NCBI GenBank assembly: GCA_902562525.1
Contig: CACETT010000009.1
Span: 1 to 35,802, forward strand
Source: an uncultured Alphaproteobacteria bacterium
GTDB lineage: Bacteria > Pseudomonadota > Alphaproteobacteria > UBA7887
Length of the DNA: 35,802 nucleotides
Reading direction: 5' to 3'
Positions within the stretch are counted from its first letter, which is position 1. Each line of letters begins with the position of its first letter. Below the pieces are notes generated by a model that saw only the letters and a program-made list of their open reading frames with translations, did no database searches and was not told the DNA's origin. Positions 32,897 through 35,802 of this stretch are shown here, piece by piece. Both the position numbers and the translations under genes were made by a program.

Positions 32897-34078
32897 TTAA
32901 TCGTACGATACCTGAGCCTGTCGGAATGCGTTTTTAATGCCCTCCTTCACTGCGTCTATATCTGCGCAGACTGCATATCGCACATAGTCGCCGAAGTGGA
33001 CGCCGACTAAGCCTGTCTGCTCGATCATTGAGAAATTAAATTCGGCCGCGTTAGAAATTGTTTTGCCGAAGGCATGTCGAGGGGTTTCCCACAAGGTATA
33101 AAAGCCGGCGCGTGGCTTTATAGCTAGCTTCATTCCTTGGTCTTCCATAATCTGGGTGAGAGTTTCCAGGCGCTGCCTGTACATCGCCCGGTACTTTGAA
33201 ATATTTGCTTGCTCTTCTTCGAGTGCCGCAAGTACCCCGGCTGCCATAGGTGCCACAAAGCCGGCGTCGGTCTTTCCCTTAACTTCCCTAAGGTCGCTGA
33301 TGAAATCAGATGATCCAATGGCTGAGCCTATGTGCCAGCCTGTGCCATTACCAATTAATTTAGCTGCGGTAAAAGCCTCGCACCAGGATAACTCGGAAAA
33401 ATCACTGGCAACTTCTGTTAAGTTTGAACAATTATCTGAATGACTGAGGGATATATACGCAGCATCATTAAAGAGGCGAATATCATTTTTGGAGCAATAA
33501 TCACAAAGGATTTCAAACCATTCGGTGCTCGCGATTTGTCCTGATGGATTGTGTGGGTAATTTGTCATGATTAATTTGGTTCCATCGGGGATATCGCTCG
33601 GCTGAAAGCGAAAATCATTAGCGGAATTCAATGGGAGGGGGTAGTGGGTCACATTCGGATGAAATGCGCACCAATCGGCTGGAATTGGGTAGCCGGGCTT
33701 GCTCATGGTAGCGACGCTCACTTTCTCAGTAGCGCATCCGCAAGCGAGGGGAAGTAGCCCAAGTATTGGTTTAATCCCAGGAATTGGCAAGTAAGCCACA
33801 TCGTTCAGGGCCACCCCTTTGGTGAGATGTGCTTCAACAAACTTCTGAGAAAACTTTGGAATTGCCGGGCTATCGTTATATTGATATGCGTGCATACTTT
33901 CGTCAGTACTAAGCACAGCTGCGCTCGCGGCTTTCCGAGCACTATGCAGGGCTGGACCTCTTGGCTCCCCAATTGAAAGATCAAGGAGGACTTGCCCCCT
34001 TTGGATTGCTTCACTTCTTTTGGCCCTTATTTGCTGGAAAACATTTGCCCCGCCTGCTTTTAGTCTTGAACGACGCAT
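32897..34078 (-). CDS. Class I/II PLP-dependent aminotransferase with altered PLP-binding residues
   Basis: A 393-residue fold-type I aminotransferase. The visible key residues are Asn177 in NYPHNPSG, Asp205 and Tyr208 in FNDAAYIS, and Lys240 in FTAAKLIG as the likely Schiff-base lysine; near the C-terminus YVRYAVCAD supplies the usual substrate-carboxylate Arg. Where typical members have SFSK, this has FTAAK, and the phosphate-binding GWRIG reads GWHIG (His249), with an extra residue between Lys and Trp. The N-terminal MRRSRLKAGGANVFQQIRAKR and LLDLSIGEP segments are like the DapC/LL-DAP-aminotransferase-like group. Substrate is uncertain. Divergent from the crotonase-like gene across 189 bases; convergent with upp. 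Confidence 0.85.
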   Translation of the reverse strand: MRRSRLKAGGANVFQQIRAKRSEAIQRGQVLLDLSIGEPRGPALHSARKAASAAVLSTDESMHAYQYNDSPAIPKFSQKFVEAHLTKGVALNDVAYLPIPGIKPILGLLPLACGCATEKVSVATMSKPGYPIPADWCAFHPNVTHYPLPLNSANDFRFQPSDIPDGTKLIMTNYPHNPSGQIASTEWFEILCDYCSKNDIRLFNDAAYISLSHSDNCSNLTEVASDFSELSWCEAFTAAKLIGNGTGWHIGSAIGSSDFISDLREVKGKTDAGFVAPMAAGVLAALEEEQANISKYRAMYRQRLETLTQIMEDQGMKLAIKPRAGFYTLWETPRHAFGKTISNAAEFNFSMIEQTGLVGVHFGDYVRYAVCADIDAVKEGIKNAFRQAQVSYD

Positions 34079-34191
34079 ATGGGGTTACTCCTACTTAATA
34101 AATTTTGAACAGATGCCAGTAAATACTGGAACCTTTGGGAGATAATGTAGCAGTGATTTCGCAGTACACCAATAAGACAGACAGAGCTCTA

Positions 34192-34210
34192 ACAGCAACC
34201 TGCTTGCTGT
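34192..34210. promoter_or_regulatory. Inverted repeat in the aminotransferase / crotonase divergent region
   Basis: ACAGCAA at 34192-34198 and TTGCTGT at 34204-34210 form a perfect 7-base inverted repeat with a 5-base spacer, the size of many transcription-factor operators. It lies 58 bases upstream of the crotonase ATG, with a TATATT -10-like hexamer at 34244-34249 in between. No terminator U-run follows. No regulator gene is seen next to it. Confidence 0.4.
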
Positions 34211-34267
34211 CGCCACTGTCATCAGTCATCATTCACTTCGAAATATATTAAAAGTGGAGTATTCCTT

Positions 34268-35056
34268 ATGTCCGAAGGTAGAGTTGTGGCGGAAAAGGAT
34301 AAAAGTCTTGGCCGTGTTATCTTTGACAACATAAAAAAACACAATGCGATGTCGCAAGCTATGTGGAATCAACTTGCTGATGCCATCCGATTTTTTGAAA
34401 AAGAAGACGATATAAGGGTAGTGGTTCTCGAGGGCGCCGGAGAAAAGTCGTTTGTTTCCGGTGCGGATATTTCCAAATTCGAAAGCGAACGTTCTGATAG
34501 CGGTCGTATAAAGGAATACGGCGTGTCTGTTGAGCGAGCGTATAGTGCGGTCCAATTCGCGATTAAGCCAACTATCGCAAAGATCGACGGCTATTGTTAT
34601 GGTGGTGGTATGGGAATTGCAGTATGCGCCGATTTGCGGATATGTTCAGAGAATTCTAGCTTTTGCATTCCGGCCGCTAAACTTGGAGTTGGTTACGGGC
34701 ATGCGAACACAAAGGTACTTTTGGATTTAGTGGGTCCCGCATTTACCAAAGAGATTTTTTATACAGCTCGCCGATTTAGTAGCCAAGAAGCGTTGAACAT
34801 GGGATTGGTCAATTGTATACAGCCGCAAGAGGAGCTGAATCAATACGTTGCCAATTATGTAGAGGTTATTTCCAATAACGCCCCATTATCAGTAAGGGCA
34901 ACGAATTTAATTGTGAATGAGTTACTTAAGGATGAGGAAGAACGTGATGATGCTTTTTGTCGAAAGCTTGTCGAAGATTGTTCTGATAGCCAGGATATAG
35001 AAGAGGGTCGACGTGCATTTATGGAAAAACGGAGGCCGATGTTTGTTGGTCATTAG
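34268..35056 (+). CDS. Crotonase-superfamily protein lacking both canonical catalytic glutamates
   Basis: A 262-residue protein with the enoyl-CoA hydratase/isomerase fold: N-terminal spiral domain, the oxyanion-hole SGADIS (64-69) and GGG (112-114) segments, the CADLRIC helix and a helical C-terminal part. In hydratases a Glu lies in GGGxELA and a second in GxPEIKLG; here these positions read GGGMGIA (Gly116) and CIPAAKLG (Ala136), so ordinary water addition by the two-Glu mechanism is unlikely. Another crotonase chemistry, or a related acyl-CoA activity, is possible. GGAG lies eight bases before the ATG. An SDR follows in the same direction. Confidence 0.88.
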   Translation: MSEGRVVAEKDKSLGRVIFDNIKKHNAMSQAMWNQLADAIRFFEKEDDIRVVVLEGAGEKSFVSGADISKFESERSDSGRIKEYGVSVERAYSAVQFAIKPTIAKIDGYCYGGGMGIAVCADLRICSENSSFCIPAAKLGVGYGHANTKVLLDLVGPAFTKEIFYTARRFSSQEALNMGLVNCIQPQEELNQYVANYVEVISNNAPLSVRATNLIVNELLKDEEERDDAFCRKLVEDCSDSQDIEEGRRAFMEKRRPMFVGH

Positions 35057-35175
35057 AAGGAAGAGACCGGAAAACTGGAATCTATGGGCAACGTGAATTG
35101 AGTTTATGAGTAAAGTGTTGTGGTCGTAGTTCAGCCGTCGGCCAACTCTTATTGCGAGTAGGAGTAGAAATTGTA

Positions 35176-35802
35176 ATGACACGTTTGGATGGGAAAATTG
35201 CCCTGATTACTGGTGGGGCCTCAGGTTTTGGGGCCGCAACTGCTAAAATTTTTTCCCTTGAGGGGGCTAAGGTAGTTTTAACCGATAAGAATGCGACTGG
35301 AGTGAAGTCAGTTGCGACAGAAATTGGTTCGTTGGCTGCATCCTTAGCACACGATGTATCCCTAGAAGAAGATTGGGACCGTGTTATTACGGATACTATT
35401 AGCATGCATGGGCGGATTGATATTCTCATGAACAATGCGGGGGTGATGGGTACGGGAGCGCCACAAGATATCGAGCATATGAGCCTAGCCGAGTGGAAGT
35501 TTGTGCAGGACATCAATAGCAATGGCGTTTTTCTCGGCTGTCGAGCTGTAATTCGGGAAATGAAGAATACTGGCGGTGGATCAATTATTAATATTTCCTC
35601 CACTGCGGGAATTCGCGCTGCGCCGGATATAGCGGCATACGGCGCATCGAAAGGTGCTGTTCGGCAGTTAACTAAGTCAGTAGCAGCTTACTGTGGGCTT
35701 AAAGGCTATAATATTCGGTGTAACTCAATCCACCCGGGTATGGTTCGGACTCCTCTTGGAGAAGCCGTCTTAAAACTGTACGGTGATCTTGAGAATTCTG
35801 CG
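35176..35802 (+). CDS. Short-chain dehydrogenase/reductase, 3'-truncated by the window edge
   Basis: This ORF is absent from the track because its stop lies beyond the window; the frame from ATG 35176 is open for all 209 visible codons. It has TGGASGFG (12-19), NNAG (86-89), the active-site Ser142 in NISSTAG, and Tyr155-Lys159 in AYGASKG, followed by the HPGMVRTP segment. Relatives with this TGGASGFG and HPGMVRTP pattern include cyclohexanol- and steroid-type dehydrogenases. AGGAG lies 11 bases upstream. The gap to the crotonase gene is 119 bases with no clear promoter, so co-transcription is likely. Substrate is unknown. Confidence 0.9.
   Translation, partial: MTRLDGKIALITGGASGFGAATAKIFSLEGAKVVLTDKNATGVKSVATEIGSLAASLAHDVSLEEDWDRVITDTISMHGRIDILMNNAGVMGTGAPQDIEHMSLAEWKFVQDINSNGVFLGCRAVIREMKNTGGGSIINISSTAGIRAAPDIAAYGASKGAVRQLTKSVAAYCGLKGYNIRCNSIHPGMVRTPLGEAVLKLYGDLENSA

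Noticed and set aside
35082-35603. Minus-strand ORF of 173 codons at the right end
   Set aside because: It is antisense to the clearly coded, edge-truncated SDR at 35176-35802 with intact catalytic motifs.
22994-35802. Accessory stretch as a mobile island or prophage
   Set aside because: No integrase, transposase, tRNA attachment site, direct-repeat boundary or phage structural gene was seen; only one gene is possibly phage-associated.

Overview
The window looks like a chromosomal segment of a moderate-GC, uncultured-type alphaproteobacterium. This is inferred from gene order (surA-rsmA, fabD-fabG-acpP-fabF-mltG-gmk, rpsF-rpsR-DUF2232-rplI, dnaB-alr-cvpA-purF-SDR, and der-bamB-TPR blocks) and from lineage-typical families (DUF2232, DUF2794, the YfgM-like TPR protein). 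No rRNA, tRNA, CRISPR array, insertion sequence or integrase was seen. Coding density is very high, and no gene-free stretch exceeds 300 bases.

Region 1 (1-9.1 kb) is envelope and fatty-acid housekeeping. A 5'-truncated lptD, surA and rsmA run rightward and overlap. They converge on a leftward operon fabD-fabG-acpP-fabF-mltG-gmk, so outer-membrane assembly, fatty-acid synthesis, peptidoglycan processing and GMP kinase sit together. pdxA (between surA and rsmA) and yicC (between mltG and gmk), often present in related gene orders, are absent here.

Region 2 (9.2-18.8 kb) runs rightward: rpsF-rpsR-DUF2232-rplI, a cyclopropane-synthase-family methyltransferase, dnaB, alr, a doubtful 74-codon ORF where radA is often found, cvpA, purF and a short SDR. 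Many junctions are ATGA-type or 1-4 base overlaps. Region 3 (18.8-22.7 kb) has der, bamB and a YfgM-like TPR membrane protein leftward, and a DUF2794 gene divergent from them.

Region 4 (22.7-35.8 kb) is accessory and mostly metabolic. Two exported pentapeptide-repeat proteins with matching cysteine caps bracket a D-2-hydroxyacid dehydrogenase and an MFS transporter. Then come an IlvD/EDD-type dehydratase, an MFE-2-like SDR, an aldo/keto reductase, a flavin-reductase-like protein, an uncharacterised His/Cys-rich 158-aa protein, uracil phosphoribosyltransferase, an aminotransferase with altered PLP-phosphate contacts, a crotonase-fold protein lacking both usual catalytic glutamates, and an SDR cut by the right edge. 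This reads as uptake and oxidation of hydroxy or sugar acids and acyl-CoA-type compounds, but the substrates cannot be read from sequence. No defence system or clearly new multi-gene system was identified; the strongest leads are the pentapeptide pair, the non-canonical crotonase and the 158-aa orphan.

Several ORF-track starts were moved after looking at ribosome binding sites (acpP, fabG, fabD, TPR protein, pentapeptide proteins, flavin reductase, upp). Two edge genes (lptD 5', SDR 3') are partial and are not shown, or not fully shown, in the track.
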